Below, piece after piece: positions 41,537-50,769 of a stretch of DNA of 64,000 nucleotides. How positions within the stretch are numbered: the first letter of the stretch is position 1; each line of letters opens with the position of its first letter. The stretch is from Mesorhizobium sp. B2-8-5. Lineage in GTDB: Bacteria; Pseudomonadota; Alphaproteobacteria; Rhizobiales; Rhizobiaceae. The translations under genes and the position numbers were made by a program. Under the pieces are notes generated by a model. It made no database searches. It saw only the letters and a list, made by a program, of their open reading frames with translations, and had not been told where the DNA came from. The DNA lies in assembly GCF_006440675.2 (NCBI RefSeq), contig NZ_CP083951.1, positions 2,017,501 to 2,081,500 of the forward strand, written 5' to 3'.

Positions 41537-42442
41537 ATGAAGCGCGTTCGCAAGGCAGTTTTCCCGGTCGCGGGCCTCGGCACGCGGTTTCTTCCAGCCA
41601 CCAAGGCCATCCCGAAGGAAATGCTGACCGTCGTCGACCGGCCGGTCATCCAATATGTGGTCGATGAGGCGCGCGAGGCCGGCATCGAGCATTTCATCTT
41701 CGTGACCGGGCGCAACAAGGCGGTCATCGAAGACCATTTCGACGTCCAGTTCGAGCTGTATGACACGCTCGCCCAGCGTGGCAAGGACGAGCAGCTCGCC
41801 CGCCTGCAGCGGCTCCAGCCGGCGCCGGGACAGACGAGCTTCACGCGCCAGCAGGTGCCGATGGGCCTCGGCCACGCCGTCTGGTGCGCCCGCGAACTGG
41901 TCGGCGACGAACCGTTCGCGCTGCTTTTGCCGGACATGATCATGCAGTCGGAAAAGAGCTGCATGAAGGACATGGTCGAGCTCTATGCCGAGACCGGCAA
42001 CAACATCATCGCCGTGCAGGAATGCGATCCGGCCGAGGCGCATAAATACGGCATTGTCGGCCGCGGCGAGGCTACGCATCACGGCTTCCGCATCACCGGT
42101 ATGGTGGAGAAGCCGAAGCAGGGCACAGCGCCCTCCAACCTCTTCATCAACGGCCGCTACATCCTGCAGCCGGAAATCTTCGGCATCCTGGAAAGCCAGG
42201 AACGCGGCGCCGGCAACGAGATCCAGCTGACCGACGCGATGCTGAAGCTGGAGAAGAAGCAGCCCTTCTACGGCTATCACTACAAGGGGCGCACCTTCGA
42301 CTGCGGCTCGCCGGAAGGTTTCGTCGAGGCCAATGTCGCCTTTGCTCTGTGGCGCAGCGACATGAACGAAAGCATGGCCGGCGTCATCCGCACGCTGCTC
42401 GACGAGGTGCGGCCGGCAGAGCGCCGCGGGGCGGCGTTCTAG
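41537..42442 (+). CDS. galU: UTP-glucose-1-phosphate uridylyltransferase
   Basis: A 301-residue cytoplasmic enzyme that makes UDP-glucose for exopolysaccharide, LPS core, cyclic glucan and trehalose synthesis. [30 protein letters not shown] is the nucleotide-binding signature with the catalytic Lys, followed by [36 protein letters not shown] and the sugar-binding [18 protein letters not shown]. It is equivalent to ExoN of Sinorhizobium by type. Full length, single gene, divergent from the transglycosylase. Confidence 0.95.
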   Translation: MKRVRKAVFPVAGLGTRFLPATKAIPKEMLTVVDRPVIQYVVDEAREAGIEHFIFVTGRNKAVIEDHFDVQFELYDTLAQRGKDEQLARLQRLQPAPGQTSFTRQQVPMGLGHAVWCARELVGDEPFALLLPDMIMQSEKSCMKDMVELYAETGNNIIAVQECDPAEAHKYGIVGRGEATHHGFRITGMVEKPKQGTAPSNLFINGRYILQPEIFGILESQERGAGNEIQLTDAMLKLEKKQPFYGYHYKGRTFDCGSPEGFVEANVAFALWRSDMNESMAGVIRTLLDEVRPAERRGAAF

Positions 42443-42582
42443 CCTATGCCGATATTCAGGTGAGGCCGGTCTGCGAACGGCCGGTTCCTGCGCTTCCGGT
42501 GCTCACATACTTTGAGTACGCTCCGCTCCGGTTCTCGGAACCCACCGCTCTCGACTCGGCCTGACCTGAATCTCGACATAGG
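42443..42582. repeat. Large imperfect inverted repeat between galU and the outer-membrane gene
   Basis: Arms 42443-42467 and 42558-42582 match at 22 of 25 positions when inverted (CCTATG..GATTCAGGT..GGCC). The 90-bp middle includes CCGGTTCCTGCGCTTCCGG and CTCCGGTTCTCGG segments that can pair further. It lies between convergent genes and starts right after the galU stop. It may act as a bidirectional terminator or be a mobile intergenic repeat. Confidence 0.7.
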
Positions 42583-42600
42583 CTTGGTCGTCCACTGCGT

Positions 42601-44406
42601 TCAGCGCTGGACCTTCAATCCGAGATAGACGCTGTTGGTCGTGTAGTCGCGTCCTGGCAGGTTGCTGGTCAGCTTCTCCGTCCTCACCCTGGTGGTGACC
42701 CCGGCATAGCGGTTCAGCCACCAGGTCAGCCCGGCCTCGGCGCTCAGGATCATGTCGTGGCCGTCGGAGCCGGTGTAATCGCGCCAGTCGAGGCCCAGCG
42801 CCGAGTTCGCCGTCAGATTGGCGCGGATCTGGCGCTCGCCGGTCAAACGGCCGGAGTAGAGGATATCGCCGCTCTGGCCTGCCGTCGTGGTGGTCTCTAC
42901 TTCGGTCTTTCCGGTGAGCCCGATGGTTGTGCCGCGCTCGGGCGACCATTTGAGGTCGGCGTTGACGCTGGGACCGGCGATCGCCGGGAGGCGGCTGTCG
43001 TCGAGCGCCTCGCGCAGCCAGCCAACGGAGAATTCGCCCGAAAGCTTGTCACCCATATCGAGCTCGAGGCCGGCGCGGGCTCCGAACCTCTTGGAGGAGC
43101 GAGCGAAATCGTCGGCATCGAGACGCTGATCATAGACCCTACGGCCGAGCTCGACTTCCGTGAAGGGCGTCAGCGCTGGCGAGATCTCATAACCGGTGCG
43201 CAAGGTGGCGGTGTAGAGCGTGTTGTTGCGATCTTTCTGCGAGATGCTGGTGCCGTCGGTGAGCTCGGCGTCGCCGTAGAAGTCGTGCGAGACCGCGCCG
43301 GTCAGCGCGTAATGCATCTTGCCGATACTTTTTTCGAGACCAAGGCTGCCGTCGACGGTCTGGCGCAGCGGCTGCGAGGTGACGCCGGCGATCGCATCCG
43401 GCGAGGAGGCCGATTCGGGCGCGGCTTCATAGCCCAGCTTGGCAATGGCGCGCAGCTCGTTGTCGAGATCGACATTAAGCTGACCTTCAATGCGGCCTTG
43501 CGCATCGTTGATCTTTTCGCCCGAGACGCTGTTGCGGAACTGACCGTAGCCGGTGACCAAGGCTGAATTCTCGCGCCAGTCGGAGGTCGCGGTGAAACGC
43601 AGCGCCGTCTCGGACAGAACCGCCGATTTGCCGGTGCTGCTGGAATCGGCGTTGGAGGTCGCGGTGAAGCCCTGCTCGAGTGTCGGCCGGAAGACAAAGG
43701 TGCCGACCTTGACTCCGGGAGCGGCGAAAGGATCGTCCTCCGGCTTGACCTTCTGGCCTTCGATGGATGCCGTGCGCTCCTGGCCTGGGTCGAGCTTCTG
43801 CTTGTCGACGCTATCGATGGTGACGGCACGCCGGTTGCTGCCGTCATCGTCGGTCGCCGCAGCATCAGCCTGGTCGCCGGTGGCGGTGGTCGCGGCGGTG
43901 GTCGTGCCGTCGGTAGCCTCGCCCGCCTTCTTCTTGGCCTTGTTCCTGTTGGCGGTCTTGGTATCCGCCTTGGCGGCGGACTTGGCGTCCCGGGCACGCT
44001 GAGCAGCCGTCGAGGGCCGGCGGGGTTTTGCCGGCGCCTTCGTGTCGACCAATGGATCGTCTGTTGCCTGCGGCTGGTCGAAGATGCTGTCCGTCGCGCC
44101 CGCCGTCTGATCGTCATCGGGAACGGCGCCGGGGCTCGACGGCTGGTAGGTCGTCGGTGCCGTGTCCTGAGCGGCCGCGGGCGGGGTCTGATCCAGCGAC
44201 CCTTGCGCCCTCAACTGCCTGGCCTTGCGCTGCTGGTCGGCGAGTATGGCCGATTCGGAGACCTCGCCGCGCAGCTCTGTTTCCTGGGAAAATGCCGGAG
44301 CGGGACGCAGCAAGGCAAGCGCGCTTGCCGTCAGCAGCAGTGCCGCGACAGCAATGCCCCTTCGACCGATTTTCGTTTCAGACTGGCCCCCGGACATCGT
44401 CACCAC
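42601..44406 (-). CDS. Outer-membrane beta-barrel protein with low-complexity N-terminal region
   Basis: A 601-residue protein. A signal peptide covers about residues 1-41 (ALLLTASALALL...APAFSQ). Residues 45-230 are Ala/Thr/Asp/Lys-rich and probably disordered (QRARDAKSAAKADTKTANRN). From about 235 to 601 the sequence alternates polar and hydrophobic residues in amphipathic strands of 8-12 residues, such as GTFVFRPTLEQGFTATSN, SALVTGYGQFRNSV and AGVTTRVRTEKLTS, as in BBP2-like barrels. The last strand ends SVYLGLKVQR. Possible roles are porin or polysaccharide export; none can be chosen. A CtrA-type octamer lies 48 bases upstream. Confidence 0.75.
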   Translation of the reverse strand: MVTMSGGQSETKIGRRGIAVAALLLTASALALLRPAPAFSQETELRGEVSESAILADQQRKARQLRAQGSLDQTPPAAAQDTAPTTYQPSSPGAVPDDDQTAGATDSIFDQPQATDDPLVDTKAPAKPRRPSTAAQRARDAKSAAKADTKTANRNKAKKKAGEATDGTTTAATTATGDQADAAATDDDGSNRRAVTIDSVDKQKLDPGQERTASIEGQKVKPEDDPFAAPGVKVGTFVFRPTLEQGFTATSNADSSSTGKSAVLSETALRFTATSDWRENSALVTGYGQFRNSVSGEKINDAQGRIEGQLNVDLDNELRAIAKLGYEAAPESASSPDAIAGVTSQPLRQTVDGSLGLEKSIGKMHYALTGAVSHDFYGDAELTDGTSISQKDRNNTLYTATLRTGYEISPALTPFTEVELGRRVYDQRLDADDFARSSKRFGARAGLELDMGDKLSGEFSVGWLREALDDSRLPAIAGPSVNADLKWSPERGTTIGLTGKTEVETTTTAGQSGDILYSGRLTGERQIRANLTANSALGLDWRDYTGSDGHDMILSAEAGLTWWLNRYAGVTTRVRTEKLTSNLPGRDYTTNSVYLGLKVQR

Positions 44407-44453
44407 TGCTTGCGCGGCGCGGTTGCGCCATACTTACCGAACCGTAAATGCGG

Positions 44454-44461
44454 ATGGTTAA
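44454..44461. promoter_or_regulatory. CtrA-type half-site (ATGGTTAA) between the barrel gene and kdsD
   Basis: Inverse complement of TTAACCAT in the divergent promoter region, 48 bp upstream of the outer-membrane gene and 97 bp upstream of kdsD. Confidence 0.4.
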
Positions 44462-44557
44462 CGGAGGGTTGAGACAGCCGCCTTGGAGCCGCCCGGATCG
44501 GCAGGCCGCGGCAATTCTGTTGGACAGGGGCGCGGCAAAGCGCTAATCGCTTGCGCC

Positions 44558-45559
44558 ATGCATGCGGGGTCCCCAGAAAGAAAGCAGCCGGACAGGCAGG
44601 CTGCGATCGAATCGGCGCTGAGAACGGTGGCGACCGAGCAGACGGGTGTGGCTGCCCTGGCCGCCGCGCTCGCAGACGGGCTGGCCGAGCCTTTTGCCGC
44701 CGCGATCGACCTGATCTCGCGGATCGAGGGCCGCGTCATTGTCACCGGTGTCGGCAAGAGCGGCCATATCGGCGCCAAGATCGCCGCGACGCTTGCCTCG
44801 ACCGGCACTCCCGCCTTTTTCGTCCATCCGGCCGAGGCCAATCACGGCGATCTCGGCATGATCGCCCGGGATGACGCCATCATCGCCATGTCCTGGTCGG
44901 GTGAGAGCAAGGAATTGATGGGCATCGTCGCCTACTCCAGGCGTTTTTCCATTCCGTTGATCGCCATCACCTCTGGCGAGAGCTCGGCGCTGGCGCGGGC
45001 CGCCGATGTCGTGCTGCTCCTGCCGGCGGTGCCGGAGGCCTGTCCGCACGGGCTGGCGCCGACAACGTCGGCCTTGCTGCAACTCGTAATGGGCGATGCG
45101 CTGGCGATCGCGCTGCTCGAGGCGCGGGGCTTCACGCCGGACCATTTCCGCACCTTCCACCCGGGCGGGCAGCTTGGAGCCAATCTGACCCAGCTGCGCG
45201 AAATCATGCATGTCGGTGAAAGGCTGCCGCTGGTGCCGTCGGGCACCGCAATGCGTGAGGCAATCCTGGAGCTGTCGCGTAAGGGCTTCGGCTGCGTGGC
45301 GATCACCGCCGCCGACGGCGCGCTGGTCGGCATCATCACCGACGGCGATATTCGCCGCCATATCGGCAACGATATTCTGACGATGAGCGTCGATCAGGTG
45401 ATGACCAAGAAGCCGAAGACGGCGAGTCCGGACACGCTGGTGGCGACGGCGCTGCAGACGATCAATACATCCGCCATCACCAGCCTGATGGTTGTCGAGG
45501 GCGGACGGCCGGTCGGGCTCGTCCATCTCCACGATCTGTTGCGCATCGGCGCCGCTTAG
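44558..45559 (+). CDS. kdsD: Arabinose-5-phosphate isomerase, KpsF/GutQ family
   Basis: A 333-residue enzyme converting ribulose 5-phosphate to arabinose 5-phosphate, the first committed step to KDO for lipopolysaccharide. The SIS domain holds VIVTGVGKSGHIGAKIAATLASTGTPAFFVHPAEANHGDLGM and AMSWSGESKELM; two CBS domains follow from about 215 (REIMHVGERLPLV and SVDQVMTKKPKTASPDTLV). The ATG at 44558 was preferred to an in-frame TTG at 44483, which would add 25 non-conserved residues. It is convergent with the NfeD gene (8 bases). Confidence 0.92.
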   Translation: MHAGSPERKQPDRQAAIESALRTVATEQTGVAALAAALADGLAEPFAAAIDLISRIEGRVIVTGVGKSGHIGAKIAATLASTGTPAFFVHPAEANHGDLGMIARDDAIIAMSWSGESKELMGIVAYSRRFSIPLIAITSGESSALARAADVVLLLPAVPEACPHGLAPTTSALLQLVMGDALAIALLEARGFTPDHFRTFHPGGQLGANLTQLREIMHVGERLPLVPSGTAMREAILELSRKGFGCVAITAADGALVGIITDGDIRRHIGNDILTMSVDQVMTKKPKTASPDTLVATALQTINTSAITSLMVVEGGRPVGLVHLHDLLRIGAA

Positions 45560-45567
45560 GTCCGCGT

Positions 45568-46032
45568 TCAGATCGCTTCGACTGTAAGCTCCAGATCGGT
45601 GTCCGCAGCTCCCGTGACGCGCACCTGCGCGCCGACCGGCAGGTCGGGACCGGAGACGCGCCACAGCGTGTCGCCGAGCCGGATGCGGCCGCGGCCGTTC
45701 TTGATCGGCTCGGCCAGCGTCGCCGTGCGGCCGACCATCTGCGCGCCGCGGCGGTTGAGCAGCGGCTGGTCGCCGCTGCCCTGCCGGCTGAAGGCGATCT
45801 GCCTGCCGACATAGGCCGACACAACGGCCAGCACGAGGAAGGCGAGGACCTGGACCTGCCAGGTCCAGAAGGCGGCGTCCCAAATCGCCAGCGACACAGC
45901 GCCGATGATCAGCGCCGCGATGCCGATCCACAGCATGAAGACGCCTGGCGCAACGATCTCCATCACCAGGAGCACGAAGCCCAGAACCATCCAGTTCCAC
46001 GGGCCGAGTTCGGAAACGATACGGTCTATCAT
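45568..46032 (-). CDS. NfeD family membrane protein
   Basis: A 154-residue protein with three hydrophobic segments (MVLGFVLLVMEIVAPGVFMLWIGIAALIIGAVS and WTWQVQVLAFLVLAVVSAYVG) and a C-terminal OB-fold domain (LVGRTATLAEPIKNGRGRIRLGDTLWRVSGPDLPVGAQVRV). Short NfeD proteins of this kind pair with stomatin-like partners in membrane quality control. The ATG at 46032 has AGGTGGG five bases upstream; an in-frame GTG three codons earlier is the less likely start. It follows the paraslipin gene by 23 bases in the same operon. Confidence 0.9.
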   Translation of the reverse strand: MIDRIVSELGPWNWMVLGFVLLVMEIVAPGVFMLWIGIAALIIGAVSLAIWDAAFWTWQVQVLAFLVLAVVSAYVGRQIAFSRQGSGDQPLLNRRGAQMVGRTATLAEPIKNGRGRIRLGDTLWRVSGPDLPVGAQVRVTGAADTDLELTVEAI

Positions 46033-46055
46033 AATGCCCACCTATACCGCAGACA

Positions 46056-47006
46056 TCAGTTGTCGTTCGGGCGAACCACCGGCGGGCGCGCCGTCTGCCG
46101 TTGCGTGCCGGCGCTACCGTCGTTCTTGAACACTTCCCTGGCGATCTCGCCGATGCCACCCAGCGTGCCGATGAGCGACGAGGCCTCCAGCGGCATCAGC
46201 ACGATCTTGCTGTTCGTAGCCGAGCCGATCTTGGTCAGCGCCTCGGTGTATTTCTGGGCGATGAAGTAGTTGAGCGCCTGGACGTCGCCCTTGGCGATAG
46301 CTTCCGACACGACCTGCGTCGCCTTGGCCTCCGCTTCAGCCGAGCGCTCGCGCGCCTCGGCGTCGCGGAAGGCTGCTTCCCTGCGGCCCTCGGCCTCGAG
46401 GATCTGCGACTGCTTGAGGCCTTCGGCGGCCAGGATCTGGGCGCGCTTGTTGCGCTCGGCCGTCATCTGGCGGCCCATCGATTCGATGAGATTGGCCGGC
46501 GGATTGATGTCCTTGATCTCGACGCGAGTGATCTTGATGCCCCACGGATGCGCCGCCTCGTCGACGACACGCAACAGGCGCTCGTTGATGGCGTCGCGGT
46601 TGGACAGCAATTCGTCGAGGTCCATCGAACCCATGACGGTGCGGATGTTGGTCATGGTCAGGTTGAGGATGGCGTTCTGCAGTCCGGAGACCTGATAGGC
46701 TGCCTGAGGGGCGTTGAGTATCTGGTAGAAGGCGATGCCGTCGACACCGACGATGGCGTTGTCGCGGGTGATGATCTCCTGCGTCGGCACATCGAGCACC
46801 TGCTCCATCATGTTCATCTTGGCGCCGACGCGCTCGAAGATGGGGTTGATGATGTTCAGGCCAGGCGTCAGCGTCTTGGTGTACCGGCCGAAGCGTTCCA
46901 CCGTGTAATTGTAACCTTGCGGCACCGTCTTGATGCCTTTGAAAAGAAGGATGATAACCAGGAAAACAAGAACGACGATGGCAATATCGAAACCGCTGAA
47001 GCCCAT
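46056..47006 (-). CDS. SPFH/Band 7 paraslipin (QmcA-like)
   Basis: A 316-residue membrane-bound scaffold of the stomatin/prohibitin group. One N-terminal helix (residues 8-25) anchors it; the SPFH domain follows ([57 protein letters not shown]), then a heptad-rich Ala/Glu coiled coil ([29 protein letters not shown]). The order matches QmcA/paraslipin. With the NfeD partner it should form an oligomeric membrane microdomain complex. Upstream there are two palindromic repeats. Confidence 0.92.
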   Translation of the reverse strand: MGFSGFDIAIVVLVFLVIILLFKGIKTVPQGYNYTVERFGRYTKTLTPGLNIINPIFERVGAKMNMMEQVLDVPTQEIITRDNAIVGVDGIAFYQILNAPQAAYQVSGLQNAILNLTMTNIRTVMGSMDLDELLSNRDAINERLLRVVDEAAHPWGIKITRVEIKDINPPANLIESMGRQMTAERNKRAQILAAEGLKQSQILEAEGRREAAFRDAEARERSAEAEAKATQVVSEAIAKGDVQALNYFIAQKYTEALTKIGSATNSKIVLMPLEASSLIGTLGGIGEIAREVFKNDGSAGTQRQTARPPVVRPNDN

Positions 47007-47125
47007 TTCGTATCTCCCTCAATAGGCACCGACTTCACGGAATCACTTAAGTGTGTTTCCGCAACGTTACAATCAGGTGATCGCTAATATTGGTTAGCGG
47101 AGGCTTTTGCGCACCGGTTTCAAGC

Positions 47126-47229
47126 TAAAGCGCGTCGCGCTGAAACGGATTCAGTCGACACGCTTTAAGTCTTTGCCTTGATGCATGTCGTTGTCCCAGA
47201 ACCGCTGCACACTTCTGGGCGACATGCAT
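47126..47229. repeat. Two REP-like palindromes upstream of the paraslipin gene
   Basis: First: TAAAGCG (47126-47132) with CGCTTTA (47161-47167). Second: ATGCATGTCG (47181-47190) with CGACATGCAT (47220-47229), and inner arms CCCAGA (47195-47200) and TCTGGG (47214-47219). The second belongs to the family at 9691. Confidence 0.8.
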
Positions 47230-47245
47230 TAGTCGGTGCAGCCGG

Positions 47246-48310
47246 TCACACCCAGCCGGAAAGCTCGCGCCGCGCCAGCGCTTCGATGACCGCCATGCCC
47301 TCGGCGCTGTCGTTGAGGCAGGGGATATGGTCGAAGTTCTTGCCGCCGGCGTGATGGAAGGTTTCGGCCGCCTCGCGGCCGATCTCGTCCAGCGTCTCGA
47401 TGCAATCGACGGAAAAGCCGGGATTGACGATGGCGATCGATTTCACGCCGTCCTTGGCCAGTTTCTCGACGGTGACATCGGTATAGGGCTGCAGCCATTC
47501 CTGCGCGCCGAAACGCGACTGGAAGGTGGTGATGAGCTTGTTCTCGTCCCAGCCGAGGCGCGCGCGCAGCAGCCGCGTGGTCTCCAGGCAATGCGCCCCG
47601 TACGGATCGCCCTTGTCGGAATAGGGTTTGGGGATGCCGTGATAGGAGGTGATCACCACCTCAGGTTCGAAATCGAGCGTTGCGATGTGCTTCTCAATCG
47701 AGCGGGCCAGCGCCTCGATATAGACGGGCTCGTCGTAATAGGGCGGTACGCTGCGGATTGCCGGCGCATGCCGGATCTTCATCAGCGCGCGAAACAGCTG
47801 GTCGTTCGCGGTCGCCGTCGTCGTCGCCGAATATTGCGGGTAGAGGGGGAAGGAAAGGATGCGCTCGCAGCCTTGCGCGACCAGCTTTTGCGCGACGCTG
47901 GCCGTCGAGGGGTTGCCGTAGCGCATCGCCCAGTCGACCGTCACGTTGGGCAAGTCGGCCAGCGCAGCGGCCAGCTTCTGACCTTGAGCGCGGGTGAAAG
48001 TGCGCAGCGGCGACTCGTTCATCTCCCGGTTCCAGATACGCGCGTAGTTGGCGCCGGATTTTTTCGGCCTTGTGGTCAGCACGAGGCCGTAGAGGATCGG
48101 ATACCAGATCGCCCTGTTGAGCTCGATGACGCGCGGATCGGAGAGGAACTCGCGCAGGTAGCGCCACATCGGCTTGAAATCGGTGCCGTCCGGCGTGCCG
48201 AGATTGACCAGCATGATGCCGATCTTGCCCGTCCTGGCTGGCGGAGTGCCCGCCGGCGGTGGGCCGGCGGCTTTTGCAGCTTTGGCATCGGTGGGGCTGG
48301 CAAGCGTCAT
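47246..48310 (-). CDS. hemH: Ferrochelatase
   Basis: A 354-residue enzyme that inserts ferrous iron into protoporphyrin IX at the inner face of the membrane. GIMLVNLGTPDGTDFKPMWRYLREFLSDPRVIEL, AMRYGNPSTASV, LFPLYPQYSATTTATANDQ and TSYHGIPKPYSDKGDPYGAHC (with the metal-binding His) are the family blocks; PGFSVDCIETLDEIGREAAETF near the end carries the second ligand Glu. No C-terminal 2Fe-2S cysteines. The first 25 residues are a variable Ala/Pro-rich extension. The ATG at 48310 fits; the open frame upstream lacks a start signal. Confidence 0.95.
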   Translation of the reverse strand: MTLASPTDAKAAKAAGPPPAGTPPARTGKIGIMLVNLGTPDGTDFKPMWRYLREFLSDPRVIELNRAIWYPILYGLVLTTRPKKSGANYARIWNREMNESPLRTFTRAQGQKLAAALADLPNVTVDWAMRYGNPSTASVAQKLVAQGCERILSFPLYPQYSATTTATANDQLFRALMKIRHAPAIRSVPPYYDEPVYIEALARSIEKHIATLDFEPEVVITSYHGIPKPYSDKGDPYGAHCLETTRLLRARLGWDENKLITTFQSRFGAQEWLQPYTDVTVEKLAKDGVKSIAIVNPGFSVDCIETLDEIGREAAETFHHAGGKNFDHIPCLNDSAEGMAVIEALARRELSGWV

Positions 48311-48403
48311 GAACAGTCTCCGGTAGCGCCGCGAAACTAGCGATGCCCTGCCGGTTTTCAATGCTGCGTCTGGCCGCACTTTATCGCGTTTGGCACCGGA
48401 AAA

Positions 48404-48431
48404 GGAACACCCGCCCGTTTCCGGGCGGGTG
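48404..48431 (-). terminator. Terminator of the 5'-nucleotidase gene
   Basis: CACCCGCCCG (48408-48417) and CGGGCGGGTG (48422-48431), perfect 10-bp stem, 4-nt loop, followed on the minus strand by TTCCTTTTCC. Confidence 0.85.
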
Positions 48432-48453
48432 CTATGAATTCCGGGGTGGCCGC

Positions 48454-50577
48454 TTACTTCGCGGCCGGCGGAATGGTCAGCGTCGCGCCGAGCGGCAGGC
48501 GGCGCGGCTTATAATCCTTGTTGGCTTCGGAGATAAGCTTCCAGCGGGTGGCGTCGCCATAGGCTTTCTTGGCCAGGTCCCAATAGGTATCGCCGGCGGC
48601 GACGGTGTGGCTGATCTTAGCCGGCTTGGTTTCAGCGGGCGCCGCGGCCGCCGGCTTGGCCGTCTCGGCGGCTGGGGCGGGAGCAGGCGTCGCCGGAGCG
48701 GTTTCAGCCGGCTTCGTCCCTTCCGGTGCCGGAGGGGCCTCGGTCGAGACACTCGGCGGCGTGCCGGCGATGTCACTGGAACTGGAAGGCAAAGCCGGCA
48801 TTGCCGGTTCGCTCGCGGCCGGCGCGGTCTCGGCCGATTTTGCTGCTTCGGCTGCCGGCGGCTGGGTCGTGGCTGCAGGAGCGGCCTCAGCCGGCTTTGC
48901 CGGTTCTGCCGCCGGTGCGGCAGGCGCCGTCTCGGCTGGTTTTGCCGGCTCGGCCGCCGCGGTCGCCCCCGCAATTTCGGTGATGCGGCCGTCAAGCTTC
49001 GGCGTGTAGGGCTGATGCGCGCTGAGATAGTCGGCCACTACCTGCTCCAGGCCGGGGCCGTAGTCATAGGCATCCGTGGCCTTGTCGGCGAAAACCTTGT
49101 AACCGTCGCCGCCCTGGCGGACGTAGTTGTTGGTGGCCACGAGGTACTGCTTGTCGGGATTGATCGGCGTCCAGGCACCGTTCTCCATCACCTCGACCGA
49201 TTTGACGCGGCCGGCATTGGGCGCGACCGATCTGTCGAAGGAATATTTGATGCCGGCAACCTGCGGGAAGCGGCCGGCACCGTCCTCGATCTGGCTGAGG
49301 CCGCTTTCGAGGCCCGCGACCAGGTCTTTGCCCGAGATCTTGAACGTCGCCAGCGTGTTCTGGAACGGCAGCACGGTCAGCACCTCGCCCATGGTCACCG
49401 TGCCCTGGTCGATCGAGGCGCGCAGGCCGCCGCCGTTCGAGATGACGATTTCGACGCCCTGGCCCTTGGTGCGGTCGAGAATGGCGTCGGAGACGAGATT
49501 GCCCATCTCGCATTCGCGCGCGCGGCAATTCTCGCGGCTGCCGTCGATCGCCTTGGTGGTCTCGGCCACCTCCTTGTTCTTCAGCGCCTCGATCGGCGCC
49601 CCGAGTTCCTTGATGCGGGCCAGCACGGCCGGATCGGGGGTGATCGACTTGTCGAGATAGATCGGGTCGCCGCTGGCCTCCTTGACGACGCCGTTGTCGT
49701 CGAACACGACCTTGAACTCGCCGAGATATTTTGAATAGGACGCCGCCTGCACCACCGGCACCTTGTAGCCGTCGGGGTTGTCGACCATCGTCGGATAGGG
49801 GCCCGCCGCCTTCGGATCGGTGTTCGACAGGAGCGTGTGGCTGTGGCCGCCGACCACCACGTCGATACCGGGGATTTTCGCTATGACGTCGCGCTCGCGC
49901 CTATAGCCGATATGGGTGACGGCGATGATCTTGTTGACACCCTCTCCCTTCAGTTTCTCGACTTCGGCGGTGATCGCCTTGACGTCGTCCGTTATGGCGA
50001 TGTTCGGCCCGGGCGAGGCGAGTTCCGGCGTGTCGTTGGTGACGGCGCCGACGATGCCGATCTTCTGGCCGCCGACCTCGACGACGATCGACGGCTTGAT
50101 CTTGCCCGCGGCGCCGGACTTGTCGTTGGGCACGACATTGGCGCTGACGATCGGGAATTTCGCCTTGTCGAGGAACGGCACCAGCGCGGTCTCGCCGTCG
50201 TCGAACTCATGGTTGCCGAGCGTTACCGCGTCGGGCTTGATCTGATCGAGGAACTCCTCTTCCACCGCACCCTTGTAGGTGGTGTAGAACAGCGATCCCT
50301 GGAAGTTGTCGCCGGCGTTGAGCAGCAGCACGTTCTGGCCTTCGAGCTTCTTGCGCTCCTCAGCAATCGCGGTGATCAGCCGGCCGGCGCCGCCGATGCA
50401 TTCGCCCTTGGTCTCCTCGTCGGCGGAACAGGTCGACTCGTATTTGTTGTTGCCTTCGATGCGGCTGTGCCAATCGTTGAAATGCAGGATGTTCAGCGTG
50501 TAGTCGGCAAAAGATACGCCAGCCGACAGGCCGAGCGTCGAAGCGGACAGGGCTAGGATGGCGGCAATCTTCTTCAT
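48454..50577 (-). CDS. Periplasmic 5'-nucleotidase with C-terminal LysM domain
   Basis: A 707-residue exported protein. Signal peptide 1-24 (ends VSFA). The metallophosphatase domain (25 to about 330) has ILHFNDWHS, NAGDNFQGSLF, LGNHEFDDG and VVGGHSHTLLS. The 5'-nucleotidase C-terminal substrate domain runs to about 530 (NGGGLRASIDQGTVTMGEV, NNYVRQGGDGYKVF). A 110-residue linker of repeated AAEPAKPAETAPA follows, then a LysM module (TVAAGDTYWDLAKKAYGDATRWKLISEANKD). It should release phosphate from nucleotides while attached to peptidoglycan. The ATG at 50577 starts the signal peptide; upstream frame is leader. Confidence 0.9.
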   Translation of the reverse strand: MKKIAAILALSASTLGLSAGVSFADYTLNILHFNDWHSRIEGNNKYESTCSADEETKGECIGGAGRLITAIAEERKKLEGQNVLLLNAGDNFQGSLFYTTYKGAVEEEFLDQIKPDAVTLGNHEFDDGETALVPFLDKAKFPIVSANVVPNDKSGAAGKIKPSIVVEVGGQKIGIVGAVTNDTPELASPGPNIAITDDVKAITAEVEKLKGEGVNKIIAVTHIGYRRERDVIAKIPGIDVVVGGHSHTLLSNTDPKAAGPYPTMVDNPDGYKVPVVQAASYSKYLGEFKVVFDDNGVVKEASGDPIYLDKSITPDPAVLARIKELGAPIEALKNKEVAETTKAIDGSRENCRARECEMGNLVSDAILDRTKGQGVEIVISNGGGLRASIDQGTVTMGEVLTVLPFQNTLATFKISGKDLVAGLESGLSQIEDGAGRFPQVAGIKYSFDRSVAPNAGRVKSVEVMENGAWTPINPDKQYLVATNNYVRQGGDGYKVFADKATDAYDYGPGLEQVVADYLSAHQPYTPKLDGRITEIAGATAAAEPAKPAETAPAAPAAEPAKPAEAAPAATTQPPAAEAAKSAETAPAASEPAMPALPSSSSDIAGTPPSVSTEAPPAPEGTKPAETAPATPAPAPAAETAKPAAAAPAETKPAKISHTVAAGDTYWDLAKKAYGDATRWKLISEANKDYKPRRLPLGATLTIPPAAK

Positions 50578-50713
50578 CTTCGTCTCCCGGATGAGCTGAC
50601 TTCGAAGGTGCTTGATGACCCCGCTTGACCGGACAATAACAGTCAGCCTCGGGGTATGTTCACATCGGGTTCCGGTCGATGCAAGTGGAAATCCGGAAGT
50701 GTTTTGCCGGCAC

Positions 50714-50745
50714 AAAAAAGGACGGCGGCTTGCGCCGCCGGTCCC
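50714..50745 (-). terminator. Terminator of the omp10-like gene
   Basis: On the minus strand GGACCGGCGGC-GCAA-GCCGCCGTCC (one bulge) followed by TTTTTTGTG. Confidence 0.85.
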
Positions 50746-50769
50746 TGTCAGCCGAAGATTTGCGAACCC

